Source: Acinetobacter sp. UBA3106
GTDB lineage: Bacteria; Pseudomonadota; Gammaproteobacteria; Pseudomonadales; Moraxellaceae
Length of the DNA stretch: 22,505 nucleotides
Reading direction: 5' to 3'
Assembly (NCBI GenBank): GCA_002365595.1
Contig: DFAM01000019.1
Location: 1-22,505 of the forward strand
Below are positions 7,687 through 15,802 of this stretch, piece after piece. Numbering within the stretch: position 1 is the first letter of the stretch; each line of letters opens with the position of its first letter. The position numbers were made by a program, and so were the translations under genes. The notes beneath the pieces were generated by a model. That model saw only the letters and a program-made list of their open reading frames with translations. It was not told the DNA's origin and did not search any database.

Positions 7687-7820
7687 GTCATCCGCAACTG
7701 TTTGAGGCCGGACTACATTAAAAAATGATTGTTTCTGCGACAAATTTTCTAGTTGATAGAGGCTGACGAATTTTGCGGATGACAAATGCCTTTGGTTACT
7801 TTGGGCGAAACCAAAGTAAC
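7687..7820. repeat. Intergenic repeat-like element with nested inverted repeats
   Basis: GTCATCCGCAA (7687-7697) and TTGCGGATGAC (7773-7783) form a perfect 11-bp inverted repeat 75 bases apart. Immediately after is a perfect 10-bp hairpin, GTTACTTTGG (7795-7804) with CCAAAGTAAC (7811-7820) around a 6-base loop. Similar CTTTGGTTACTTTGG hairpins are, from memory, found scattered between genes in Acinetobacter and related genomes. That copy number is not verified here. Confidence 0.5.
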
Positions 7821-7871
7821 AAATGAGCTACAAGGGTTTGATTTTAAAAGGTAAGACTCCGCCATAAATTA

Positions 7872-7905
7872 TTAAAAAATTAAAGAGTTTATTTCTAAAC
7901 TCCTT
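7872..7905 (-). terminator. Intrinsic terminator of the dad/cycA operon
   Basis: In the minus-strand transcript AAGGAGTTTA (from 7905) pairs with TAAACTCTTT (to 7882) around GAAA, with one G-U pair. AATTTTTT follows. It lies 65 bases past the cycA stop. Confidence 0.7.
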
Positions 7906-7969
7906 AACTGATCAGTATTACTAAATCGAAGGCTTTTTATATCTTAAAGAAACTATATCTGAGAGAAAC

Positions 7970-9427
7970 TTAGTTCAACATTTCCTGATTGCGTTTCAGT
8001 ATTTCCTTGTTGCGTTTATGCATCCGTGGTTTATACAGCAGCTGATAGGTGACTGCCAAAATAATCAGCCAAATCGGACTGATCATTAGGGCACGTAAGG
8101 TATCGGCTTCCAGACTTAAAATAATCAAAGTAAAGAACAAGAATACCAGTACCACATAAGACATCCAGATTCCGCCCGGCATTTTAAAGGTTGACTTGGC
8201 ATGCAGCTCCGGACGCAGTTTACGGTAACGGATATAGCACACCATAATGATGCTCCAGATACTGATAAACAAAATCACGCACAGCGAACTTGCTAAAGTA
8301 AAGGCTTCAACCGTATTCGGTACAAAGTATTGCAGCGCGGCGCCCGCCATAATAAAGGCACAAGAGAACAATAAGCCTTTTGCAGGCACGGCACGCTTAG
8401 ACAACTGCGCCAGCTTTTGCGGTGCTTGGCCTTCTCGCGCCAAACCGAACAGCATGCGCGATGTTGAAAACACGCCACTGTTCATGGAAGACATGACCGA
8501 AGACAGCACCACCAGATTCATGATAATGGCTGCTGCCCCAATGCCTGCATGCATGAACAGCGACACAAACGGACTTTGATCCGCAGGAATCTGGTTCCAC
8601 GGGGTCACCGACATTACGATGAACAGCGACAAGACATAGAACAAAATAATCCGGGTTGGAATGGCGTTGATTGCTTTAGGCAGGTTTTTTTCAGGGTCCT
8701 GGGTTTCTGCCGCCATGGTTCCAATCAGTTCCACGCCCACAAAAGCGAACAAGGCAATCTGAAAACCGGCCAGGAATCCGCTGCCGCCTTGCGGGAACAT
8801 GCCGCCATGTGACCAGACATTGCTAAAGCTGGCAAGCGAACCACTGGGTGCATAAAAATGGTTAAACACCATAAAGCCACCAATACCAATCAGCCCGAGA
8901 ATGGCCAAAATCTTGATAAGGGCAAACCAGAATTCAATTTCACCGAACAGACGCACAGCGAGCATATTAATCCCGAGCACCAGCAACACGCAGGCCACAC
9001 TGATCATGGCCTGTCCTGATGGGGTAAAAGCCATACCTTCAGGCAGCCAGAAACCAAGATAGTTGATAATGGCAGCCAAGTCTGCGATGCCGACCAGCAC
9101 CCAGCCGAGCCAATACGACCAGCCGATATAGTAGCCTGCACCCGGACCAATCAGGTCATGCGCCATGTCGATAAAGGATTTGTAGTGCAGGTTAGAGAGT
9201 AAAATTTCACCTAATGCGCGCATCAGGAAAAAGAACATGGTACCGATGATCATGTAGATCAATAAAATTGAAGGCCCAGCCAGGGAGATAGTTTTGCCTG
9301 AGCCCATAAACAGGCCTGTCCCAATCGCGCCACCAATGGCAATGAGTTGCAGGTGACGGTTGGACAGTTTTCGTTGTAATTCATGCGAGGATGCCTGGAC
9401 ATCGTCTGCTCGTGGTGTAGTGGTCAT
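7970..9427 (-). CDS. cycA: CycA-type D-serine/D-alanine/glycine transporter
   Basis: This is a proton-coupled amino acid permease of the APC superfamily, amino acid transporter family. The 485-residue protein has about 12 hydrophobic segments and the family N-terminus NRHLQLIAIGGAIGTGLFMG. Long stretches resemble E. coli CycA: GSGKTISLAGPSI, LLSNLHYKSF, FAFVGVELIGT, ANSGVFSTSRMLFGLA-like NSGVFSTSRMLFGLA, and KLSKRAVPAKGL. The frame is open to an ATG at 9448, but the ATG at 9427 has AAGGATG seven bases upstream and is preferred. It is the last gene of the dadA-alr-ridA-cycA group, consistent with uptake of D-Ala for DadA, though the substrate is inferred from family and context. Confidence 0.85.
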   Translation of the reverse strand: MTTTPRADDVQASSHELQRKLSNRHLQLIAIGGAIGTGLFMGSGKTISLAGPSILLIYMIIGTMFFFLMRALGEILLSNLHYKSFIDMAHDLIGPGAGYYIGWSYWLGWVLVGIADLAAIINYLGFWLPEGMAFTPSGQAMISVACVLLVLGINMLAVRLFGEIEFWFALIKILAILGLIGIGGFMVFNHFYAPSGSLASFSNVWSHGGMFPQGGSGFLAGFQIALFAFVGVELIGTMAAETQDPEKNLPKAINAIPTRIILFYVLSLFIVMSVTPWNQIPADQSPFVSLFMHAGIGAAAIIMNLVVLSSVMSSMNSGVFSTSRMLFGLAREGQAPQKLAQLSKRAVPAKGLLFSCAFIMAGAALQYFVPNTVEAFTLASSLCVILFISIWSIIMVCYIRYRKLRPELHAKSTFKMPGGIWMSYVVLVFLFFTLIILSLEADTLRALMISPIWLIILAVTYQLLYKPRMHKRNKEILKRNQEMLN

Positions 9428-9454
9428 AACTGAACATCCTTTTAACATACGATT

Positions 9455-9545
9455 GCGTGTAAACCATGTGCTTTACATTGCCAGTCATCCCAACCAGCGA
9501 CATTTACACGCTAGGCAACAAAGCCGTCGCAACCGCTTTGCTGCC
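9455..9545 (-). promoter_or_regulatory. Structured ridA-cycA intergenic region
   Basis: Two inverted repeats lie in the 138-bp gap. GGCAACAAAGC (9514-9524) and GCTTTGCTGCC (9535-9545) form an 11-bp stem, with one G-U wobble in the minus-strand RNA. GCGTGTAAA (9455-9463) and TTTACACGC (9503-9511) are perfect complements 39 bases apart. Neither is followed by a U tract. They may set differential expression of cycA; this is inferred. Confidence 0.5.
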
Positions 9546-9565
9546 ATACGGGGAGATTTTTTACA

Positions 9566-9925
9566 TTAAGGCTGTGCCGCCGTCACAGCAATTTCAATCA
9601 ACCAGTCCGGATTGACTAAATCTGCCTGAATGGTGGCACGTGAAGGAGGAGTACAACCTTTCATCCAGTCAATCCAAAGGGTATTGACGGTTGAAAAGTC
9701 AGCGAGATTTTTAATATAAAGCTGTGCAGACAGCAGCCGGGATTTATCCGTTCCAACCAAAGCCAGCAGTTCATCAATCGTGGCTAAAATTTCACGGGTT
9801 TGACCGGCCACATCATTATCGGTATTTTTCGGCACCTGTCCAGAAAGATAGACCACCTGATTAAATACCGTCACAGCGCTCATGACATCATTACTGTTGA
9901 ATTTTTGAATGTTGTCAGCTGACAT
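9566..9925 (-). CDS. RidA/YjgF-family enamine/imine deaminase
   Basis: RidA-family proteins hydrolyse reactive enamine/imine intermediates such as 2-aminoacrylate, protecting PLP enzymes. The 119-residue protein shows the YjgF fold pattern: VVYLSGQVP near 25-32, the middle AQLYIKNLADF, and Arg96 in PPSRATIQADL, the residue that binds the substrate carboxylate. The ATG at 9925 is preferred over 9931 because AAGGAA abuts the upstream ATG. It lies 51 bp after the racemase gene. A RidA-family gene beside dadA and dadX is also known in Pseudomonas, where imines formed by DadA are plausible substrates. Confidence 0.85.
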   Translation of the reverse strand: MSADNIQKFNSNDVMSAVTVFNQVVYLSGQVPKNTDNDVAGQTREILATIDELLALVGTDKSRLLSAQLYIKNLADFSTVNTLWIDWMKGCTPPSRATIQADLVNPDWLIEIAVTAAQP

Positions 9926-9976
9926 ATACATTTCCTTGTATCAATAATTTGAATAAATAATCTGATTTTCAAGAAC

Positions 9977-11074
9977 TTAATCTTGAACAAAATTGACTCT
10001 GGCCGTGACTGCACACATCAGCTCATAGCCAATGGTGCCTGAACCTGCTGCGACCTCATCAATACTGAGTACAGCCCCTTGGGAGGATTTCCCCCAGAGC
10101 ACCACCTCACTACCCACGCCCGCATCAGAAATAGTCGTTAAATCCACCGCCAACATATCCATACTGACGCGACCGACTAAATGACTGCGCTGACCATTGA
10201 CCAAGATTGGCGTTCCGGTTTTGCTCAGACGCTGATAGCCATCGGCATAACCGCAAGCCACAATGCCAATACGCATCTCCTGCTCGGCAACAAACCTCGA
10301 GCCATAACCGACACTATCACCCGCTTTAAGCTGTTGCACGGCAATGATTTCACTGCGCAGACTCATCGCAGGCTGCAAATTCCAGTCATCAATCGTATGT
10401 GCAGGGAAATCGGGAGAACTGCCGTACAACATGATTCCGCTACGGATCACATCTGAATTTAAGTCTGCATGGCGAAGAATGGCAGCACTGTTACATACGG
10501 AACGCGCGCCCGGTAAATCCTGTGTGATGGCATCGAAGATTTGACACTGATGTTCAATGCCGTCGCGTCCTAAACGCTCACCGTCTGCATCGGAGAAATG
10601 CATCATGTGAGTGATGCTTTTAATGTTAGGCAGTTGAGATAATTGTTGCCAGATGTCACGGTAATGAACAGCCGCAAAACCCAGACGGTTCATGCCACTG
10701 TTCATTTTTAAATACACATCAAACTGCGCTGCTCTGGGGAATCGGGCCAACCATTCAATCTGATATTGGCTATGGATAGTGAAACTCAAATTCAGCTCAT
10801 CACAGTCAAACAGGTCTTGCTCGGAAAAAATGCCTTCAAGCAATAAGATGGGGCCTTTCCAGCCTAGGGCACGAATGCGTTTCGCCTCTGCCAAATCGAG
10901 CAGTGCAAAACCATCGGCAGACTTGAAAGCTTGATAAACGCGCTCAATACCATGACCATAGGCATTGGCTTTCACCACCGCATAGACTTGGCTATTCGGC
11001 ATTTTGGTACGGGCAACATCTAAATTGTGCTGCAGTGACTGGCTATGAATCACTGCAGTAATGGGACGTGGCAT
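9977..11074 (-). CDS. dadX: Alanine racemase, catabolic (DadX-type)
   Basis: This PLP enzyme interconverts L- and D-alanine; the dad-linked form feeds D-Ala to DadA. The 365-residue protein has the PLP lysine Lys35 in AVVKANAYGHG, a TIM-barrel N-terminal domain, and the second catalytic base Tyr257 in SVGYGSRF. The C-terminal beta domain contains GRVSMDM. The ATG follows AAGGAAG. The gene lies 36 bp after dadA, so it is very likely co-transcribed. The name dadX rather than alr rests on this context; if the genome has no other racemase it would also supply peptidoglycan D-Ala. Confidence 0.9.
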   Translation of the reverse strand: MPRPITAVIHSQSLQHNLDVARTKMPNSQVYAVVKANAYGHGIERVYQAFKSADGFALLDLAEAKRIRALGWKGPILLLEGIFSEQDLFDCDELNLSFTIHSQYQIEWLARFPRAAQFDVYLKMNSGMNRLGFAAVHYRDIWQQLSQLPNIKSITHMMHFSDADGERLGRDGIEHQCQIFDAITQDLPGARSVCNSAAILRHADLNSDVIRSGIMLYGSSPDFPAHTIDDWNLQPAMSLRSEIIAVQQLKAGDSVGYGSRFVAEQEMRIGIVACGYADGYQRLSKTGTPILVNGQRSHLVGRVSMDMLAVDLTTISDAGVGSEVVLWGKSSQGAVLSIDEVAAGSGTIGYELMCAVTARVNFVQD

Positions 11075-11110
11075 GTTGTTCTTCCTTGAATCTATATGTC
11101 CGAATATGTC

Positions 11111-12370
11111 TTAGGCAGCTGAAGGATAACGTTGGATCGATAGACCTTCGGTACTGATATCCGGTTGATGATTCATGACCAGGTCACTGATGAGCTTGCC
11201 TGAACCGCAGGCCATGGTCCATCCCAGCGTGCCGTGACCGGTGTTGAGGAACAGGTTTTTAAAACGCGTTGCGCCGATAATCGGGGTAGAATCCGGCGTC
11301 ATTGGACGCAAACCGGTCCAGAAGGTTGCTTCTGCCAGGTTTCCACCCGGGAATAAATCCTTAGTGACCATTTCCAGAGTTGCACGGCGGTCCTGATTCA
11401 GACCATGATTAAAGCCACTCAGTTCAGCCATACCTCCAACGCGGATACGCTGGTCAAAACGGGTAATTGCAATCTTATAAGTCTCATCCAGCACCGTAGA
11501 CTGCGGTGCAAATGCAGGGTCGACAATTGGAATGGTGAGTGAATAGCCTTTCACCGGATAAACCGGCAGGTTCAGCTGCAACGGTTTGAGGAAATCACGT
11601 GAATAACTGCCAAAAGCCAGGACATAACGGTCTGCGGTGAGGACTTGTCCATTTACCACCACACCTTTGATGTCATCGCCTTCAACCACCAGTTTTTCGA
11701 CGTTTTGGTTGAACTTAAACTCTACACCGAGCTCTTTGGCCAAGTTTGCCAGCGCATTGGTAAATAAGTAGCAGTCGCCGGTTTCATCATTTGGCAGATG
11801 CAGGCCACCAACCAATTTATCTGTGGCAAATTCCAAAGCCGGTTCCACTTTGGCTAGATCATCTTTGAGCAAGAGTTCATGCTCAACACCACATTCTCTT
11901 AACACCTGAATGTCACGTTGCACCATGTCTAGTTGCGCTTCATTACGAAAAACTTGCAAAGTGCCTTTAGAACGGTTTTCATAATGAATGCCAGTCTCTT
12001 TACGCAGCTCTCTGAGGCAGTCACGGCTATATTCCGCCACCCGCGTCATACGCTCTTTATTAATTGCATAACTGTGTGGATTGCAGTTCTTGAGCATCTG
12101 CGCCATCCACTGTAATTGCCACATGCTGCCATCCATATTGATGGCGAGCGGTGCATGATGCTGGAACATCCATTTGACTGCTTTAAATGGAATACCTGGC
12201 GCCGCCCACGGGGTCGAATAACCCGGCGAAACTTGACCCGCATTGGCAAAACTGGTTTCTTCAGCTGGACCCGCTTGACGGTCCAGGACAGTAACGGTTG
12301 CTCCCTGTTGTGCGAGGTAATACGCACTTGCAACGCCAATGACACCACTACCTAAGACAATTACACGCAT
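11111..12370 (-). CDS. dadA: D-amino acid dehydrogenase
   Basis: This membrane-associated FAD enzyme oxidatively deaminates D-amino acids, chiefly D-Ala to pyruvate and ammonia, passing electrons to the respiratory chain. The 419-residue protein begins with the dinucleotide-binding motif GSGVIG (7-12). It has the DadA-typical ETSFANAGQVSPGYSTPWA and a C-terminal FAD-contact segment including FWTGLRPMTPDSTPIIG and NTGHGTLGWTMACGSG. The ATG at 12370 has AGGGAT upstream. It is the promoter-proximal gene of the dad group, divergent from the Lrp-type regulator with 137 bp between starts. Confidence 0.95.
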   Translation of the reverse strand: MRVIVLGSGVIGVASAYYLAQQGATVTVLDRQAGPAEETSFANAGQVSPGYSTPWAAPGIPFKAVKWMFQHHAPLAINMDGSMWQLQWMAQMLKNCNPHSYAINKERMTRVAEYSRDCLRELRKETGIHYENRSKGTLQVFRNEAQLDMVQRDIQVLRECGVEHELLLKDDLAKVEPALEFATDKLVGGLHLPNDETGDCYLFTNALANLAKELGVEFKFNQNVEKLVVEGDDIKGVVVNGQVLTADRYVLAFGSYSRDFLKPLQLNLPVYPVKGYSLTIPIVDPAFAPQSTVLDETYKIAITRFDQRIRVGGMAELSGFNHGLNQDRRATLEMVTKDLFPGGNLAEATFWTGLRPMTPDSTPIIGATRFKNLFLNTGHGTLGWTMACGSGKLISDLVMNHQPDISTEGLSIQRYPSAA

Positions 12371-12507
12371 TGCTTATCCCTAACGCATATTAGTTTATTT
12401 CACTAGTATATTTTTTGATTGATAGTTTTTTTCACTGTTTTAAGCACTATAATCTAGGTAATTTGATAGTTTTGTCGCGAAAAAATTCTAAAAAAAGGAA
12501 AATCATA
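12371..12507. promoter_or_regulatory. Divergent dadA / lrp-type regulator control region
   Basis: A TATAAT (12448-12453, plus) could serve the regulator, and a TATACT on the minus strand (12405-12410) could serve dadA; both have weak -35 elements, as expected for activator-dependent promoters. An exact 11-bp direct repeat, TTGATAGTTTT, occurs at 12419-12429 and 12463-12473. The 44-bp spacing is about four helical turns, suggesting paired regulator sites on one DNA face. Confidence 0.55.
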
Positions 12508-12972
12508 ATGCGTAAACTAGACCGTATAGATCAGCAGATTTTAGATATTTTGCAGCGCGATGGACGGATTGCGATTAGCGAATTGGCGTCTCGCGTTAAC
12601 CTGTCTACCACGCCCTGTTCGGAGCGGGTTAAACGTCTGGAACGCGATGGCATCATCATGGGTTATTACGCGCGGCTGAACCCGCAATTGGTCGATCGCA
12701 ACTTGCTGGTGTTTTTAGAAATCAAACTATCGGCCAAATCAGGCGATGTGTTCGATCAGGTGGCACGTGACTTGGTGGAAATTCCTGAAGTACTGGAATG
12801 TCACCTGATTTCAGGTGAGTTTGATTATCTGGTCAAAGCCCGCCTCAAAGAAATGAGTGCCTATCGACGTCTTTTAGGTGATCTGCTGAAAAAGCTTCCC
12901 TCCTCCGCTTCCTCACACAGTTATATTGTGATGGAAGAAGTGAAGGAAAGTTTTTATCTGGATTTGCGTTAA
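12508..12972 (+). CDS. dadR: Lrp/AsnC-family regulator, DadR-like
   Basis: Lrp-family proteins are oligomeric DNA-binding regulators that sense amino acids. The 154-residue protein has an N-terminal helix-turn-helix (about 5-50; LDRIDQQILDILQRDGRI, then LSTTPCSERVKRLERDGII) and a C-terminal RAM ligand-binding domain (about 68-145, with LECHLISGEFDYLV). The frame extends 31 codons upstream, but the ATG at 12508 has AAGGAA at good distance and gives the family length. Placement divergent from dadA argues that it controls the dad genes in response to alanine, as DadR does in Pseudomonas; the symbol rests on context. Confidence 0.85.
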   Translation: MRKLDRIDQQILDILQRDGRIAISELASRVNLSTTPCSERVKRLERDGIIMGYYARLNPQLVDRNLLVFLEIKLSAKSGDVFDQVARDLVEIPEVLECHLISGEFDYLVKARLKEMSAYRRLLGDLLKKLPSSASSHSYIVMEEVKESFYLDLR

Positions 12973-13032
12973 CGGTCCAAAAAGCTTGATTCAGGGGAGA
13001 TACTAAAGGAACTACTTGCTTGAATTGAGTGA

Positions 13033-13677
13033 TCAAAAAAATTGAAGCAGATCGGAAAATTTGGCTATCCGTGCTTTAGGTTTTGCCTGAGTCAGTTCTG
13101 CGTCAGAACCATAACCATAGTCCACTGCAATCGTGTCTATACCATTGCTGCGAGCGCCAAAAATATCATGCTCGCGATCACCCACCATCACACATTCAGC
13201 TGGATCTAACTTTTCCTTTTCAAGAATATAGGCAATCAGCTCCGCTTTATTGGTACGCTCACCATTCAGCTCACTGCCATAGGCATATATAAAATATTGC
13301 AGTAAATCAAAATGTTCCAAAATCTGTTTGGCATAGATTTGAGGTTTTGCCGTAGCCAAATACAAACGAAAACCCTTTTGCTGTAAGGTTTGCAAAGTTG
13401 CAGCTACATCTTCAAAAACATGATTTTCATATAAACCCGTCACAGCAAAACGTTCGCGATAGCCCATCAGGGCCTGTTCAGCCAGAACATCATCCACTGC
13501 AACATTTAAAATTTTCGCCAAAGATGCCTGCAAGGGTGGGCCAATAATCCAGTCGATATTGACATCATCGGCAATCGGATGCCCCACTTTGGCCAAACCG
13601 TAACGTGCCGAAGTGGTAATCCCCACTTTGGGATCAGTTAATGTGCCATCTAAATCAATCAAAATATTCTTAATCAC
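13033..13677 (-). CDS. HAD-superfamily phosphatase, Gph-like
   Basis: A cytoplasmic phosphohydrolase of the phosphoglycolate phosphatase type; the true substrate is unknown. With the GTG start at 13677 the protein has 214 residues. Motif I is DLDGT (nucleophile Asp8, acid/base Asp10), a helical cap follows, motif II is Thr109 in ATAKP, motif III is Lys144, and motif IV is GDREHD (Asp167, Asp171). GTG at 13677 is chosen because AAGGAT precedes it at 6-7 bases; a TTG at 13692 has no binding site. It is convergent with the Lrp-type gene and divergent from thiD. Confidence 0.85.
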   Translation of the reverse strand: MIKNILIDLDGTLTDPKVGITTSARYGLAKVGHPIADDVNIDWIIGPPLQASLAKILNVAVDDVLAEQALMGYRERFAVTGLYENHVFEDVAATLQTLQQKGFRLYLATAKPQIYAKQILEHFDLLQYFIYAYGSELNGERTNKAELIAYILEKEKLDPAECVMVGDREHDIFGARSNGIDTIAVDYGYGSDAELTQAKPKARIAKFSDLLQFF

Positions 13678-13778
13678 CAACCGATCCTTCAACTTAAATT
13701 TTTACTTAACAAATACTATCGAGACTTGGCTCAAAGTTGCCTATACTAACGCAAATTTTACGAATGAAGGACTTCATT

Positions 13779-14546
13779 GTGCGCCCTACTGTACTTTGCT
13801 TTTCTGGTTTAGATCCATCCGGTGGAGCTGGCTTGCAGGCAGATATTGAAGCGATTGGTCAAAGTGGTGCACATGCGGCAATTGCCTGTACTGCCCTGAC
13901 CATTCAAAACTCGCAACAGGTGTTTGGCTTTGAAGCCACTTCAAAAGAATTACTCTTGGCTCAGGCGCATGCAGTGGTGGGAGATTTACCGATTAAATGC
14001 GTGAAATCCGGCATGTTAGGAACCACGGACAATATTGCCGCTTTAGCCGAATTTCTACGTGAACATCCTGAATATTTATATGTGCTGGATCCGGTACTGG
14101 TAGCCAATAGTGGCGGTTCTTTGGGCGATCAAGCCACACTGGTCAAAGCTTTTGTCGAACTGATTCCGCTTGCGACTGTGCTGACGCCGAATACGGTAGA
14201 GCTTCGTGCATTAACCGGGATTAAAGATATCGACCAGGCCACAGCCCAGCTTTTTGCCATGGGTGCCAAAGCCGTTTTAGTAAAAGGCGGACACGAAGCT
14301 ACTCCCGACTATATCCGCAATGCTTTATTCATCAATGGTGAACTGGTGTCTGAAACCCGCTGCCCTCGCCTTGAAGGTGAATATCACGGTTCAGGTTGTT
14401 CACTGGCAAGCTTCATTGCCGGCCGTTTAGCGCAAGGTGATGATCTAAAACAGGCCGTCAACCATGCCGAAACCTGGCTGTTTGGGGTACTTAAAAAAGC
14501 AGAATCACCTGTACCGAATGGCCAGAAAATTCCTAAGCGCTTTTAA
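13779..14546 (+). CDS. thiD: Hydroxymethylpyrimidine/phosphomethylpyrimidine kinase
   Basis: ThiD phosphorylates HMP and then HMP-phosphate to HMP-pyrophosphate for thiamine synthesis. With the GTG start at 13779 the protein is 255 residues: MRPTVLCFSGLDPSGGAGLQ at the N-terminus is the ribokinase-like HMP-binding start. VLDPVLVANSGG (102-113) and the anion-hole/catalytic GSGCS with Cys207 follow. AAGGA lies seven bases before the GTG; an in-frame ATG at 13764 has no obvious binding site. No other thi gene is adjacent. Confidence 0.92.
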   Translation: MRPTVLCFSGLDPSGGAGLQADIEAIGQSGAHAAIACTALTIQNSQQVFGFEATSKELLLAQAHAVVGDLPIKCVKSGMLGTTDNIAALAEFLREHPEYLYVLDPVLVANSGGSLGDQATLVKAFVELIPLATVLTPNTVELRALTGIKDIDQATAQLFAMGAKAVLVKGGHEATPDYIRNALFINGELVSETRCPRLEGEYHGSGCSLASFIAGRLAQGDDLKQAVNHAETWLFGVLKKAESPVPNGQKIPKRF

Positions 14547-14625
14547 AACAGTCAGCAATTGAAGCCTGAGATCAGTTCATTCAGGACTAATTTTAGATAA
14601 ATTATAGACTTTTCGTTATTACAAA

Positions 14626-14657
14626 AAATAAAGCATGTATTACTACATGCTTTATTT
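14626..14657. terminator. Bidirectional intrinsic terminator between thiD and the YegP-like gene
   Basis: AAATAAAGCATGTA (14626-14639) and TACATGCTTTATTT (14644-14657) form a perfect 14-bp stem with loop TTAC. A/T-rich tails flank both sides (TTTATTTTTTG on the minus strand, TTTATTTCATTT on the plus). It serves the two convergent genes. Confidence 0.88.
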
Positions 14658-14673
14658 CATTTACCTATTCAGA

Positions 14674-15009
14674 CTAGGCAATCAGTTCCTTAATTCTGGT
14701 GGTTGAGCCGTTGTTTCTCACTGACTCTATGCCTTTTTCACGGGATTGATCGCTCGAATATAATTGGCTGATACCAATAATCTGATGATTCACCGCCTTT
14801 AATTTAAAATAAGGCTTACCATTTTTGGCTTCTAAGCGTTCATAACGGCTCTCATTCAGGCTATTTCTCTGAACCGATTCAATACCAATGTGTACAGAGG
14901 CTTTTGCCTTATATAATTCACTGGTGAGAATAACTTCTCCATTTCGCGCTTTTAATACAAAACGATACTGTCCGTCGTCTACTTGACTGATTTCATACCA
15001 TCCGGCCAT
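14674..15009 (-). CDS. YegP-family protein with two DUF1508 repeats
   Basis: The function of the family is unknown. The 111-residue protein consists of two tandem DUF1508 units. The first (about 3-48) has WYEISQVDDGQYRFVLKARN and ends HIGIESVQRNS. The second (about 54-100) has AKNGKPYFKLKAVN and ends EKGIESVRNNG. No signal peptide or membrane segment is seen. The ATG follows GGGGA. It stands alone between thiD and a 245-bp gap in which nothing further is recognised. Confidence 0.88.
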   Translation of the reverse strand: MAGWYEISQVDDGQYRFVLKARNGEVILTSELYKAKASVHIGIESVQRNSLNESRYERLEAKNGKPYFKLKAVNHQIIGISQLYSSDQSREKGIESVRNNGSTTRIKELIA

Positions 15010-15254
15010 GTTGAATCCCCTTTATTATTGTTAATTTATAAGAACTTCATTATTTTTGTTTTTCAGCAAATCTTTTTTTATAAAATATAAATAAATTTCA
15101 GTTTTCAAATGTGGTTATTTTGTAATCAATAGTATCTTTAAGCCAAATACCATAAAAACTGATCTTACTCAGCTAAATTTGGCTTAAATTCATTAAATCC
15201 AAATAAATATCAACAGGATAAATAAAAATTTAGGCTCTTGACCTTTATCAGCTT

Positions 15255-15614
15255 TTAGATAATTTTCTTAGAATAAGTGGCTTTCTGCATTTCTAATATT
15301 TCCACACAAATCTGTACACTGACTTGGCTTTGCGCAGGCATGTGCCGTTCGAGTGTGTGCAGAATCACTTGAGCAATTTGCTGCTGTAATTCCACACTAC
15401 GTCCGCTCAATAAAGAAACTTTTGCATGCACATAGGCCTGCGAAGCATCTGCTAAACCAATGACAAAATCATGCTGGCAAATGGCACGGCTTTTTAGCTC
15501 ATTCGCAGCTCCGACATAAGCACCCTCAACCAGCGCCTGGTTTAAGGCAAGCAAAACGGGTTTGGGTGCAAAATTTTCTAGATTGTCTGAATATTCAAGA
15601 TGGATATGCGGCAT
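15255..15614 (-). CDS. 5-carboxymethyl-2-hydroxymuconate isomerase (CHMI)-like tautomerase
   Basis: The family belongs to the tautomerase superfamily with catalytic Pro at position 1 after Met removal; HpaF/HpcD acts in homoprotocatechuate breakdown. The 119-residue protein begins MPHIHLEYSDNLE, typical of CHMI, with KVSLLSGRSVELQQQIAQVI in the middle, and its length is close to E. coli HpcD. No other aromatic-degradation gene is in the window, so the family is well supported but the physiological substrate is not. The binding site upstream (AAAGAA) is weak. Confidence 0.75.
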   Translation of the reverse strand: MPHIHLEYSDNLENFAPKPVLLALNQALVEGAYVGAANELKSRAICQHDFVIGLADASQAYVHAKVSLLSGRSVELQQQIAQVILHTLERHMPAQSQVSVQICVEILEMQKATYSKKII

Positions 15615-15751
15615 AACAAAAATTCTTTAAAATGAGTGACTGGGGTTATAGCATGATGATGGCTCAATCCTAAAATAGATTTCTCAATGCTGAATCAACC
15701 ATGCTTCTGATAAAACCAGCAACATGATAATTCATGGAGTCATTACTTCAT

Positions 15752-15782
15752 AAAAAAAGCTCCGGCATATTGCCAGAGCTTT
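15752..15782 (-). terminator. Intrinsic terminator after yjdM
   Basis: On the minus strand AAAGCTCTGGCA pairs with TGCCGGAGCTTT (15756-15782) with one G-U pair and a 3-base loop, followed by four more T residues (to 15752). It lies 21 bases past the yjdM stop. Confidence 0.88.
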
Positions 15783-15802
15783 GAGGCTGTTAATGGCGTG
15801 AA

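Larger units (their letters stand above)
7656..7969. other. Gene-free stretch holding an apparent dispersed repeat
   Basis: No credible coding frame is seen in these 314 bases. They contain the nested inverted repeats at 7687-7820 and the minus-strand terminator at 7872-7905. The rest is AT-rich sequence with nothing recognised. Confidence 0.6.

Noticed and set aside
12973..13032. Possible terminator between the convergent lrp-type and HAD genes
   Set aside because: The only pairing (TTGATTCA with TGAATTGA) needs wobbles and a large loop, with no proper T tract.
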